Source of the DNA: Oscillibacter sp. | Lineage (GTDB): Bacteria; Bacillota; Clostridia; Oscillospirales; Oscillospiraceae | Direction: 5' to 3' | Length of the DNA: 23,744 nucleotides | Assembly: GCA_022796315.1 (NCBI GenBank) | Contig: JAAWIL010000010.1 | Location: forward strand, 1-23,744 | Part shown: positions 7,694-14,609 of the stretch, in pieces | How positions within the stretch are numbered: position 1 is the first letter of the stretch | How the letters are laid out: each line of letters opens with the position of its first letter | Position numbers and translations under genes: made by a program | The notes under the pieces: model-generated | Database searches by the model: none | What the model was told of the DNA's origin: nothing | What the model saw: the letters and a program-made list of their open reading frames with translations, nothing else

Positions 7694-8514
7694 GCGCCGC
7701 TCTCCTCTCTGTGTTCCCGTAGCGCCTGGTGGGACTCCTCCACCAGCGCTTTCAGGTCAAACGCGCCGTCCTGTCCCGCGCCCTTTTCCAGATAGCCCAG
7801 GTACTCAATGTTCCCCTCAGGGCCCCGAATGGGCGAATAGGTCAGGCCCAGCACGGTAAACGATGCCTCCCGGGCGTGCTCCAAAAAGTGCTCCAGCACC
7901 TCCAAATGCACTGCCGGGTCCCGGACAACGCCCTTTTTGCCCACCTTCTCCCGGCCGGCCTCAAACTGGGGCTTCACCAGGCAGGCCGCATGGCCTCCCG
8001 GTTTCAAAATCCCATGAACCGCAGGCAGAATCAGCCGCAGGGAGATAAAGCTGACGTCAATCGAGGCAAAGTCCAGCGGCTCCGGGATCTGCTCTTGGGT
8101 CAGATAGCGGGCGTTCGTCCGCTCCAGGCAGATCACCCGGGGATCGCTCCGCAGCTTCCAGGCCAGCTGGCCATAGCCCACATCCACGGCGTAGACCTTT
8201 GCCGCGCCGTTTTGCAGCATACAGTCTGTAAACCCGCCGGTGGAGGCGCCGATATCGCCGCAGATGGTTCTCTCCAGAGAAATGGGGAAGGCCGCCATGG
8301 CCTTTTCCAGCTTCAATCCGCCGCGGCTCACATAGGCCAGGGGCGCGCCCCGGATCTCGATGGCCGCCTCCTGGGGAACCGCCATGCCGGGCTTGTCCAT
8401 CCGGCGGCCCTCCACAAACACCTGTCCGCTCATAATGGAGGCCTGGGCCCGCTGGCGGCTCTCCGCCAGACCGCGCTCCACCAGCAGCAGATCCAGCCGC
8501 GTTTTATTTGCCAT
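7690..8514 (-). CDS. tlyA: TlyA family rRNA (cytidine-2'-O)-methyltransferase
   Basis: Predicted SAM-dependent 2'-O-methyltransferase of rRNA; some members were first described as hemolysins. An N-terminal S4 RNA-binding domain (about 5-60, RLDLLLVERGLAESRQRAQ) is followed by the SRGGLKLEKA linker (63-72) and a Rossmann methyltransferase domain with the SAM loop GDIGASTGGFTD (86-97) and a later DVSFISLR motif. The ATG at 8514 gives 274 aa, the normal size; GGGAGG lies 9 nt upstream inside dxs. A longer in-frame reading adds 17 residues that only repeat the end of dxs in another frame. It overlaps dxs by 11 bp and nadK by 4 bp. Substrate specificity cannot be read from the sequence. Confidence 0.93.
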   Translation of the reverse strand: MANKTRLDLLLVERGLAESRQRAQASIMSGQVFVEGRRMDKPGMAVPQEAAIEIRGAPLAYVSRGGLKLEKAMAAFPISLERTICGDIGASTGGFTDCMLQNGAAKVYAVDVGYGQLAWKLRSDPRVICLERTNARYLTQEQIPEPLDFASIDVSFISLRLILPAVHGILKPGGHAACLVKPQFEAGREKVGKKGVVRDPAVHLEVLEHFLEHAREASFTVLGLTYSPIRGPEGNIEYLGYLEKGAGQDGAFDLKALVEESHQALREHREESGA

Positions 8515-10363
8515 GTTTGACCGCCTCCCGTACTGCCTCCGCCACACCGGCGGCATCCAGGCCAAATCTTCGGTTCAGCTCCGCCACGCTGCCCTCCGGT
8601 GCGAAGGTCTTCCCCAGGTTCTTCAAGATGAGACGGCAGGGTGTCCGGCCCCGCTCTGCCAGAATCGCCGCGACACGCTGTCCCACACAGCCGGCGCCGA
8701 AGCAATCCTCCAGCACCAGCAGCGGCTTTTCCGGGGAGACCGCCGCTTCCAGCGTCGTACCATCCAGCGGGGAAATCTGGTTCAGCTTCAGAACCTCCGC
8801 CTGAATCCCCTCCCGCTCCAGAAGCTCTGCGGCCTCCAGCAGCTGGTTGATGAGAATTCCATAGCCCAGGAGCGTCACGTCCCCGCCCTCCCGTTGGCAG
8901 ACGAGGCTCCGGGAGGAGGTGTCGCCTTGAAAAACGCCCTCTCCGCCCCTGGGATAGCGCACCGCCACAGGGCCCTCCGCCTGAAACAGCGCCTGGCGCA
9001 GCATGGAGCGCAGCTCCGCGAAGCTGGAGGGGCACAGCACCGTAAACCCAGGAATCTCCGAGAGATAGAGGGCGTCGAAGCAGCCATGATGCGTCTCTCC
9101 GTCGGCGCCTACCAAGCCCGCCCGGTCCACAGCCAGCACAACGTGGAGCCTCTCCAGCGACACATCATGGATCAGCTGGTCATAGCCCCGCTGCAAAAAG
9201 GTGGAGTACACGGCAAAGACCGGCAGCATCCCCTGGGCGGCCAGGCCGGCGGCCATGGAGACCCCATGTCCCTCGGCGATGGCCACATCAAAAAAGCGCT
9301 CCGGAAAGGACTTGGCAAACGCCGACAGCCCCGTGCCGTCCGTCATGGCCGCCGTAACGGCGCACACGCGGGGGTCCTCGGCGGCGCAGGAAATCAGCGT
9401 CTTGCCCATCTGGTCGGAAAAGTTCTCCGCAGGCTCCTTCTTCAAAAGGCCCGTCTCCGGATCAAAGGGCCCCACCCCATGAAATTTTCCGGGGTCCTTC
9501 TCCGCAAAGGAGAAGCCCCTCCCCTTCACCGTGTGAACATGGACCACCACGGGGCTGTTGAGCTCCCTGGCCCACTGGAGCATGTCGCACAGGCGGGGCA
9601 GATCGTGTCCGTCAATGGGCCCCAGGTATGTGAAACCCATATCCTCAAAGAGGGTGCTTCCAGGGAAGAAGGCCTTTTTCAGAGTCGTTTTGATCCGGTG
9701 ATTGAACCGGTACAGGACATTTCTGGCCGGCCGCTTCCCAAAGAGCCCCCGATACCATTTTTTGAAATGGTAGTACGCCGGCTTGCTCCGCAGACGGCTC
9801 AGATGAGAGGTAATCGCCCCCACATTGGGTGCGATGGACATCCCGTTGTCATTCAAAATCACAACCAGCGGTTCCCCGGAAGCCCCGGCGTTGTTGAGGC
9901 CCTCATAGGCCAGTCCTCCGGTAAGAGCTCCGTCTCCAATCAGCGCCAACACATTGTAATCCTTGCCCTGTAAAGTTCTTGCCCTTGCCATCCCAAGAGC
10001 CACTGAAACCGAGTTGGAGGCATGCCCGGCAATGAAGGCGTCGTGGACGCTCTCATGGGGTTTGGGGAAGCCGGAGAGGCCCTCAAACTTCCGCAGGGTG
10101 GAAAACAGCTCCTGCCGGCCGGTCAGGGCCTTGTGGACGTAGCACTGATGGCCTACATCGAACACCAGCCGGTCGCTGGCGGTGTCAAAGACCCGGTGGA
10201 TGGCCACCGTCAGCTCCACCGCGCCCAGATTGGAGGCCAGATGCCCTCCGGTTTGAGAGACGTTCCTCAGCAAAAACGCCCGCAGCTCCTGACAAAGCTG
10301 AGGCAGCTGGGCTGCGGGCAGCTCCTTGACGTCTGCAGGCGATTGAATATGTTCCAGAATCAT
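8504..10363 (-). CDS. dxs: 1-deoxy-D-xylulose-5-phosphate synthase
   Basis: A thiamine-diphosphate enzyme that joins pyruvate and glyceraldehyde 3-phosphate, the entry step of the MEP isoprenoid pathway. The 619-aa length is typical. The N-terminal domain has GGHLASNLG (39-47) and the ThDP/metal motif running from GDGA (143-146) to NDN (171-173). The pyrimidine domain has the presumed general base E364 within AEGHGVSMAAG, where many family members read EQHAVTFAAG, then YSTFLQRGYDQLIHDV and DRAGLVGADGETHHG. A transketolase C-terminal domain follows. AGGAGG lies 9 nt before the ATG. The gene follows the OapA-like gene by 14 nt and, with ispA, flanks the OLE RNA. Confidence 0.96.
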   Translation of the reverse strand: MILEHIQSPADVKELPAAQLPQLCQELRAFLLRNVSQTGGHLASNLGAVELTVAIHRVFDTASDRLVFDVGHQCYVHKALTGRQELFSTLRKFEGLSGFPKPHESVHDAFIAGHASNSVSVALGMARARTLQGKDYNVLALIGDGALTGGLAYEGLNNAGASGEPLVVILNDNGMSIAPNVGAITSHLSRLRSKPAYYHFKKWYRGLFGKRPARNVLYRFNHRIKTTLKKAFFPGSTLFEDMGFTYLGPIDGHDLPRLCDMLQWARELNSPVVVHVHTVKGRGFSFAEKDPGKFHGVGPFDPETGLLKKEPAENFSDQMGKTLISCAAEDPRVCAVTAAMTDGTGLSAFAKSFPERFFDVAIAEGHGVSMAAGLAAQGMLPVFAVYSTFLQRGYDQLIHDVSLERLHVVLAVDRAGLVGADGETHHGCFDALYLSEIPGFTVLCPSSFAELRSMLRQALFQAEGPVAVRYPRGGEGVFQGDTSSRSLVCQREGGDVTLLGYGILINQLLEAAELLEREGIQAEVLKLNQISPLDGTTLEAAVSPEKPLLVLEDCFGAGCVGQRVAAILAERGRTPCRLILKNLGKTFAPEGSVAELNRRFGLDAAGVAEAVREAVKHGK

Positions 10364-10377
10364 AGGGTCATGCCTCC

Positions 10378-10923
10378 TCAGCGGTGGAACAGGTGCAAAA
10401 AACGGCCAGCCCAGTAGATGACCCGCGTACTCTGCTGCATGGCAAAGGGCTTGGCCAGCGCTTTGCCGCCGATGGTCAGCCCGGAGACCAGAGCGGTAAC
10501 ACCCACGGAAAACAGGACAGTCCGCAGATGAAAGGCCTGCTGGAGCTGCACCACGATCACCGCGCCCGTAGCGCCGGAGACAATGCCGCAGATATCTCCC
10601 ACCACATCATTGCAGATACTGGAGACACGGCTGGCGTTGCGCAGCAGCATCAGCGCCTCCTTGGCCCCCTTTTCCCGGTGGGCGGCCATGGAGTGAAAGG
10701 GCTTCGGGTCTGCCGCCGCCGCCGCCACGCCAATGATATCAAACAGGATGCCCAGCAGAATGAACGCCAGCAGGATCAAAATGGCTACAACAAGACCGGC
10801 GCCGTCCAGCATGGTCTCCGACACCAGGCTCAGTACGCCGGACAGGACCACCGCGATTCCGAAAACCGTCAGTGCCCACTGATAGGGGGCTCTGGCCCCC
10901 TCTTTCTTTTTCTTTTTACTCAA
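10378..10923 (-). CDS. oapA: OapA-like OLE RNA-associated membrane protein
   Basis: A 181-aa integral membrane protein with a lysine-rich N terminus (MSKKKKKEGAR) and about four hydrophobic segments (roughly 15-35, 42-68, 108-128, 134-152). Between the second and third lies a charged, amphipathic stretch (HSMAAHREKGAKEALMLLRNASRVSSI, about 77-103, written here only as the region's character) like that of DUF21/CNNM-type membrane domains; no CBS domains follow. The start is TTG at 10923 with GGAGG 7 nt upstream. Its position, 46 bases downstream of a large structured RNA and directly before dxs, is that of OapA, the membrane protein that binds OLE RNA in Bacillus halodurans. Size, topology and context support the call; I could not align it. 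The work on B. halodurans links the OLE-OapA complex to stress and magnesium responses; the role here is unknown. Confidence 0.8.
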   Translation of the reverse strand: MSKKKKKEGARAPYQWALTVFGIAVVLSGVLSLVSETMLDGAGLVVAILILLAFILLGILFDIIGVAAAAADPKPFHSMAAHREKGAKEALMLLRNASRVSSICNDVVGDICGIVSGATGAVIVVQLQQAFHLRTVLFSVGVTALVSGLTIGGKALAKPFAMQQSTRVIYWAGRFLHLFHR

Positions 10924-10969
10924 ACAAGGACCTCCGTGATCGGGTCAAACGTGTCGTTTTATCTCATTG

Positions 10970-11614
10970 CTGACCGGCGGCGGCAGAAAAGGTAAATCTT
11001 ACGGCTTAGGTACGGGCTGGATTTCCCCACAGCGCACCTCTCGTTGCCGATGGAGGCGGTTCCCCGTTCGGCGCTGCGGCGCATCGTCGCCGGTTTGCGC
11101 GGCCCGACTGCCACTTAGTCCGCACTGCAATCCCTTCTCTGCCCTGGAAGGACAGCCTAGGTGTTTTCCACCACAGTCCCTCCGCTTCTTTAGCCTCTTT
11201 TGCAGAACGGGTTTCAGGAGGCGATCGCCGCATTGCTCTGGCCAGAGCGCCGCCGCGTAGTTCCTCCATTCACCCGCCCCACGCAAGGCAGGCTACAGCT
11301 GCACACAGCGTTACGGCCCAAAGGCCGATGCACCGCATTACAGGTTCACAATCTGTTTCGTACGCGAGCCGAAAATACCACTACGGGAGTACGTTCACGC
11401 ACAAGAACAGGTCTCCACGGAAGCAGGGTCGGGTTGATCATGCCATTGCTCATCGCCCTGAATCCGCAAGCGCAGACGCGCTTCCCCCCAGTACCCACCC
11501 AAAACTGGGCGTATCAAGCAAGCACCAGAGGTTTCATCGATGTGCCCTTCAGAGGATTTTTAGGCCCTCCCTTGGAAACGGCGGATCTGACTAGAATACT
11601 GCGCCGCCGGTCAG
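10970..11614 (-). ncRNA. ole: OLE RNA (ornate large extremophilic RNA)
   Basis: A noncoding region of about 645 nt between ispA and the OapA-like gene. Its ends are complementary: on the - strand CTGACCGGCGGCGCAG (11614-11599) can pair with CTGCCGCCGCCGGTCAG (10986-10970), giving 16 bp with one bulged base. Inside are compact hairpins such as 11314-11327 (CGGCC/GGCCG with a 4-nt loop), the palindrome 11235-11248 (GCTCTGGCCAGAGC) and 11220-11229 (GGCGATCGCC). Frames inside it are short, lack ribosome binding sites and show no domain. Known OLE RNAs are about 600 nt and lie in the isoprenoid/exonuclease VII operon next to oapA, as here. RNase P RNA, tmRNA and 6S RNA do not fit the context. Exact ends are inferred from the closing helix and promoter; class assignment rests on context, size and structure, without a covariance-model search. 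Confidence 0.85.
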
Positions 11615-11622
11615 TGAGAAAC

Positions 11623-11651
11623 AGTATAACACACCCGGCATCAATATACAA
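11623..11651 (-). promoter_or_regulatory. Candidate promoter of the OLE RNA
   Basis: On the - strand, TTGTAT (11646-11651) and TATACT (11623-11628) are 17 nt apart in an AT-rich patch unlike its surroundings. The predicted start near 11616 falls two to three bases before the first arm of the RNA's closing helix, which supports both calls. The RNA could thus be made independently of the ispA transcript and continue into oapA and dxs. Confidence 0.65.
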
Positions 11652-11696
11652 TATATTCCGTATATATTATCTGTGAATTTTTTGAAAAGACAGCGA

Positions 11697-11719
11697 AGAG
11701 GAGGCCATTGGCCTCCTCT
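11697..11719 (-). terminator. Hairpin at the ispA 3' end (possible terminator)
   Basis: AGAGGAGGCC and GGCCTCCTCT (11697-11706 and 11710-11719) form a perfect 10-bp stem with a 3-nt loop, five bases beyond the ispA stop. On the - strand it is followed by TTCGCTGTCTTTTC, a broken T tract, so termination may be partial. Confidence 0.5.
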
Positions 11720-11723
11720 GGAT

Positions 11724-12620
11724 TCAGGTCCTTCTCTGCGCCAGGCTGTCCGCCAGCTGACGCAAAAAGGCGGGATCTCCCTGCCAGACCCCCCGTTCCA
11801 GGGCGGCCTTGGCCTGTTCTGTATATTGCAGGACCCGGCGCCCGCACTCCTCCAGACCCAGCAGCGTCACATAGGTGACCTTGCCGTTGGCGGCGTCGGA
11901 GCCGATGGGCTTGCCGAAGTCAGCGGCGCTGCCCTCCACGTCCAGCATATCGTCCCGGATCTGAAAGGCCAGCCCCAGATGGGTCGCGTACTCCTGGGCC
12001 GCCTCCATGCAGGCCGCGTCCACCTCCCTGCAGCCCAGAGAGGCCGCCACGCCCATCTTGCAGGCCGCCCGCAGCAGCGCCCCGGTCTTCTTATCGTTGA
12101 TCTCCGTCAGCTCCTCCAAGGTGCGGGGCTGGCCGTCTCCCAGGGTGTCCCAGTACTGGCCGCCGCACATGCCCCCCACTCCCGCGGCCTCCGCCAGAAT
12201 CTCCGCCGCCAGGCCCTTGGCCATCTGCCCGCCGTGCCGCCAGGTTCCCGCGGCGGACAGCACCGTATGAAACGCCGCCGCCTGAAGGGCGTCCCCCGCC
12301 AGGGTGGCTACGCACTCGCCATATAGCTTGTGGTTGGTGGGCTTTCCGCGCCGCAAATCGTCGTTGTCCATGCAGGGCAGGTCGTCATGGATCAGGGAGT
12401 AGGTGTGCAGCATCTCTATGCCGCAGCCGAAGTCCAGCGCCTCCTCCGGGGTCCCTCCCGCCGCCTGACAGAACTTCATGGTCAAAATGGGCCGGATGCG
12501 CTTGCCGCCGGCCAGGAGGCTGTACCGCATCGCCTCCTCCAGTCCCCCGCCGGGAAAAAACGACGTCAGCCGGTCCTCCACCATCCGGCGGGCCAGCTCC
12601 ATCTCTTTGGTAAACTCCAT
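11724..12620 (-). CDS. ispA: Farnesyl/geranyl diphosphate synthase (polyprenyl synthetase)
   Basis: Condenses isopentenyl and dimethylallyl diphosphate to geranyl and farnesyl diphosphate, feeding undecaprenyl phosphate and quinone side chains. The 298-aa protein has the first aspartate-rich motif DDLPCMDNDD (79-88), the GGKRIRP substrate loop (38-44) and the second aspartate-rich motif DDMLD (223-227), with the KTG and GK lysines between and after them. The two-residue insertion in the first motif is the bacterial IspA type. The ATG follows the xseB stop directly (TGAATG) with GGAGG upstream, so translation is coupled. Chain length of the product cannot be fixed from sequence alone. Confidence 0.95.
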   Translation of the reverse strand: MEFTKEMELARRMVEDRLTSFFPGGGLEEAMRYSLLAGGKRIRPILTMKFCQAAGGTPEEALDFGCGIEMLHTYSLIHDDLPCMDNDDLRRGKPTNHKLYGECVATLAGDALQAAAFHTVLSAAGTWRHGGQMAKGLAAEILAEAAGVGGMCGGQYWDTLGDGQPRTLEELTEINDKKTGALLRAACKMGVAASLGCREVDAACMEAAQEYATHLGLAFQIRDDMLDVEGSAADFGKPIGSDAANGKVTYVTLLGLEECGRRVLQYTEQAKAALERGVWQGDPAFLRQLADSLAQRRT

Positions 12621-12857
12621 TCAGTCCTCCTTATCCGCGAAGGGAAGCTCCACCGGCGCCCCGTCGGGGCCCTTCATCAGCTTCACCACCTGCTGTTCCG
12701 CCTGATCCAGCTGCTTGGAACAGTTCCCAATCAGCTTGGTTCCCTCCTCAAACAGGGCCAGAGACTCCGCCAGAGGCGCGTCTCCCTTCTCCAAGGCCGC
12801 CACAATGGCCTCCAGCCGCTGGAGCTGCTGCTCAAACGTCATCGCCTTTCCGCTCAT
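12621..12857 (-). CDS. xseB: Exodeoxyribonuclease VII small subunit
   Basis: A 78-aa helical protein that binds the large subunit XseA to make exonuclease VII. The FEQQLQRLEAIVAALEKGD (8-26) and SLALFEEGTKLIGNCSKQLDQAE segments are the family's two helices. It overlaps xseA by 4 bp (ATGA) and abuts ispA, the usual Firmicute order xseA-xseB-ispA. Confidence 0.94.
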   Translation of the reverse strand: MSGKAMTFEQQLQRLEAIVAALEKGDAPLAESLALFEEGTKLIGNCSKQLDQAEQQVVKLMKGPDGAPVELPFADKED

Positions 12858-14071
12858 GATTTCCTCCTCGTCCGATACGGGGCTTCCACCGTGCAGGTGA
12901 AGCCGCCCTCTCCTAAAGTAACCGAGACCGAATCCCCGGGCTTCACGTCCCGGTAGCTCTTCAAGATCTCCCCCGTTCCGCTCTGGGCCATGGCATAGCC
13001 CCGGCCCAGGACCTTCAGCGGGCTCATGGCGTCCATGGCCGCCGCCAGGGCGGAGAACCTCTGCCGCCGCCGGGCCAGATCCCCGCCGGCCAGATCCCCC
13101 AGCCGCTGCTGGAGATGGAGCAGCTCCATGCGCCGGTCCTGTACGTAGGCCAGCTGGTCGCTCAGGACCCGGCTGTCCGCCAGCGCCTCCAGTCTCCGGC
13201 GCAAGGTCTCCAGCTTCTGGGACTCCCCTTGGATCAGCCGCTCCGCCGCCCCCCGGAGCGCCCGGCGCAGCTCCGTCTGGTCCGGCACCGCGATCTCCGC
13301 CGCGTTGGAGGGCGTAGAGGCCCGGGCATCCGCCACAAAGTCGGCAATGGTCACATCCGGCTCATGGCCCACCGCGGAGATCACCGGTGTCTCGCACTCG
13401 TAAATGGCCCGCGCCACCTGCTCGTCGTTGAAGGCCCACAGGTCCTCCATGGACCCGCCTCCCCGGCCGGTAATCAGGACATCCCCGATCTTCCACTTGT
13501 CCGCGTACCGAATGGCCCCGGCAATCTCCGGCGGGGCCTCCGCCCCCTGGACCCGCACCGGCAGCAGAATCACCTTGGCCAGGGGATACCGCCGCCGCAG
13601 GATGCGGATCATGTCATGAACCGCCGCGCCGGCGGAGGAGGTAACAATGGCGATCCTCTCCGGGCAGGCCGGCAGGGGCTTTTTGTGGGCCGGGTCAAAA
13701 AGTCCCTCGGCATGGAGCTTCGCCTTGAGTTGCTCAAAGGCCACCGCCAGATCCCCCACTCCCTCCGGGGTCAGGGCGTCGCAGTAGAGCTGATAGGCGC
13801 CGTCTCTGGGAAAGACGGAGATCCGGCCCTGGGCAATGACCTTCATGCCGTTCTCCGGCCGGAACCGCAGATGGGAGGCCGATCCCCGGAACATGACGCA
13901 CCGCAGGGCCCCCTCCGGGTCCTTCAGGCTGAAGTAGTGGTGTCCGGAGGGATACATCTTATAGTTAGACAGCTCTCCCCGCACCAGGATCTTCTGGAGC
14001 ATCGGCTCATCGTCCAGGAGGAGCTTCACCAGCTGGTTGGCCTCGGAGACACTGAAAATATGCTGCTCCAT
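12854..14071 (-). CDS. xseA: Exodeoxyribonuclease VII large subunit
   Basis: The catalytic subunit that degrades single-stranded DNA from either end. An N-terminal OB-fold (about 6-100; VRGELSNYK at 30-38, GHHYFSLKD) binds DNA. The nuclease core contains ERIAIVTSSAGAAVHD, GRGGGSMEDLWAFN and SAVGHEPDVTIADFVAD, and the C-terminal part is helical. The ATG at 14071 gives 405 aa, normal for the family. GAGAGG lies 8 nt upstream, inside the end of the XRE gene; a longer in-frame reading adds ten residues without support. It begins 4 nt after the XRE stop, so the regulator gene and xseA are probably co-transcribed. Confidence 0.95.
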   Translation of the reverse strand: MEQHIFSVSEANQLVKLLLDDEPMLQKILVRGELSNYKMYPSGHHYFSLKDPEGALRCVMFRGSASHLRFRPENGMKVIAQGRISVFPRDGAYQLYCDALTPEGVGDLAVAFEQLKAKLHAEGLFDPAHKKPLPACPERIAIVTSSAGAAVHDMIRILRRRYPLAKVILLPVRVQGAEAPPEIAGAIRYADKWKIGDVLITGRGGGSMEDLWAFNDEQVARAIYECETPVISAVGHEPDVTIADFVADARASTPSNAAEIAVPDQTELRRALRGAAERLIQGESQKLETLRRRLEALADSRVLSDQLAYVQDRRMELLHLQQRLGDLAGGDLARRRQRFSALAAAMDAMSPLKVLGRGYAMAQSGTGEILKSYRDVKPGDSVSVTLGEGGFTCTVEAPYRTRRKS

Positions 14072-14075
14072 GTGC

Positions 14076-14282
14076 CTACCTCTCTTCTGTGCGGCCCGCA
14101 AGGTAGTCCATAGTTACCCCAAAGTGGTCTGCCAGAGCCCAAAAATTATCAAAACCGGGCTTTTGCTTCCCTGCCTCGAACCGCTGATATTGCCGGTCTG
14201 TAATCCCAATCGCCTCAGCTACTTGAACTTGTGTCTCTTTTCGCTCTTTGCGCAGTTCTTTCATTCGCTCATGTACTTTCAT
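14076..14282 (-). CDS. Small XRE-family helix-turn-helix regulator
   Basis: A 68-aa protein made almost only of a Cro/CI-type HTH domain: MKELRKERKETQVQVAEAIG (7-26) gives the first two helices, ITDRQYQRFEAGKQKP (27-42) the recognition helix, and FWALADHFGVTMDYLAGR (47-64) the packing helices and the typical LAGR ending. The ATG at 14282 has TAGGAG 7 nt upstream; the longer open frame (to 14525) runs antisense through the small + strand gene and has no start signal. It is divergent from that small gene across an 81-bp region with two copies of GGGTCGTGT, so autoregulation is likely. The region is more AT-rich than its neighbours, suggesting acquisition. The target beyond its own region is unknown. 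Confidence 0.85.
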   Translation of the reverse strand: MKVHERMKELRKERKETQVQVAEAIGITDRQYQRFEAGKQKPGFDNFWALADHFGVTMDYLAGRTEER

Positions 14283-14293
14283 ACAAACTCCTA

Positions 14294-14322
14294 TTGACAC
14301 GACCCTTTGATTGTGATACGAT
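14294..14322 (+). promoter_or_regulatory. Promoter of the small + strand gene
   Basis: A perfect -35 TTGACA (14294-14299), a 17-nt spacer and a -10 TACGAT (14317-14322) preceded by TGA, an extended -10. The predicted start is near 14329. Confidence 0.75.
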
Positions 14323-14334
14323 AAAACACGACCC
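14297..14334. promoter_or_regulatory. Paired operator-like direct repeats
   Basis: ACACGACCC occurs at 14297-14305 and again at 14326-14334, 29 bp apart. The first copy overlaps the -35 element of the + strand promoter, the second its predicted transcription start. The first also lies 15 bp before the XRE start codon. This placement suits a repressor that blocks the + gene and controls itself. The XRE protein is the obvious candidate, by inference. Confidence 0.6.
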
Positions 14335-14363
14335 AAACGTTGAATTTTAGGAAGGTGTTCAAA

Positions 14364-14609
14364 ATGTCCGACTACATGCTCTGGCTCTACGCCAACTTCA
14401 TCCGGCCCCAGATGGACGAGATCCTGGAGGGTGACTACACCGTCCATTTCCAGTCCGTGTGGGACAGCCTGTCCCCCGATCTCCTTCCCTCCTGGGACAA
14501 ATGCGGGGAATTCCTCTCCATCCATGCCTTTTTACTGGGGCTCGCCACCGGCGCGGGGCTGGCCCAGGCTACACAAACCACTTCTCCACCCGCTTGGACA
14601 CAGCCGTAA
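14364..14609 (+). CDS. Small hypothetical protein, divergent from the XRE gene
   Basis: I do not recognise a family. The 81-aa product starts MSDYMLWLYANFIRPQMDE and contains WDSLSP, LLPSWDKC and HAFLLGLATGAGLAQA, a soluble, mostly helical pattern without signal peptide or clear membrane segment. ATG at 14364 has AGGAAGGTG 6 nt upstream and a strong promoter 40 bases away, which argues that it is expressed. Its last 41 bases overlap the convergent membrane gene, and the C-terminal residues (TQTTSPPAWTQP) look like read-through of that gene's antisense, so the original end may have been lost. Together with the XRE gene it forms a two-gene regulated module; the function is unknown. Confidence 0.65.
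   Translation: MSDYMLWLYANFIRPQMDEILEGDYTVHFQSVWDSLSPDLLPSWDKCGEFLSIHAFLLGLATGAGLAQATQTTSPPAWTQP

Noticed and set aside
8360..9973. 537-codon + strand open frame
   Set aside because: Antisense to dxs, which has all catalytic motifs; no start signal.
10999..11286. 95-codon and 87-codon - strand frames within the RNA region
   Set aside because: Arginine-rich, overlapping each other in different frames, no ribosome binding site; better explained by the noncoding RNA.
11200..11676. 158-codon + strand open frame within the RNA region
   Set aside because: It starts inside the structured RNA, crosses its promoter in antisense, and has no ribosome binding site or recognisable domain.
10924..11723. 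RNase P RNA, tmRNA or 6S RNA as identity of the large RNA
   Set aside because: Length and genomic setting do not fit: I did not find a tmRNA alanine acceptor end, 6S RNA is far shorter, and OLE is the RNA class known from this locus.
14283..14525. N-terminal extension of the XRE gene
   Set aside because: It would run through the operator repeats and antisense to the small + strand gene; the ATG at 14282 has a good ribosome binding site.
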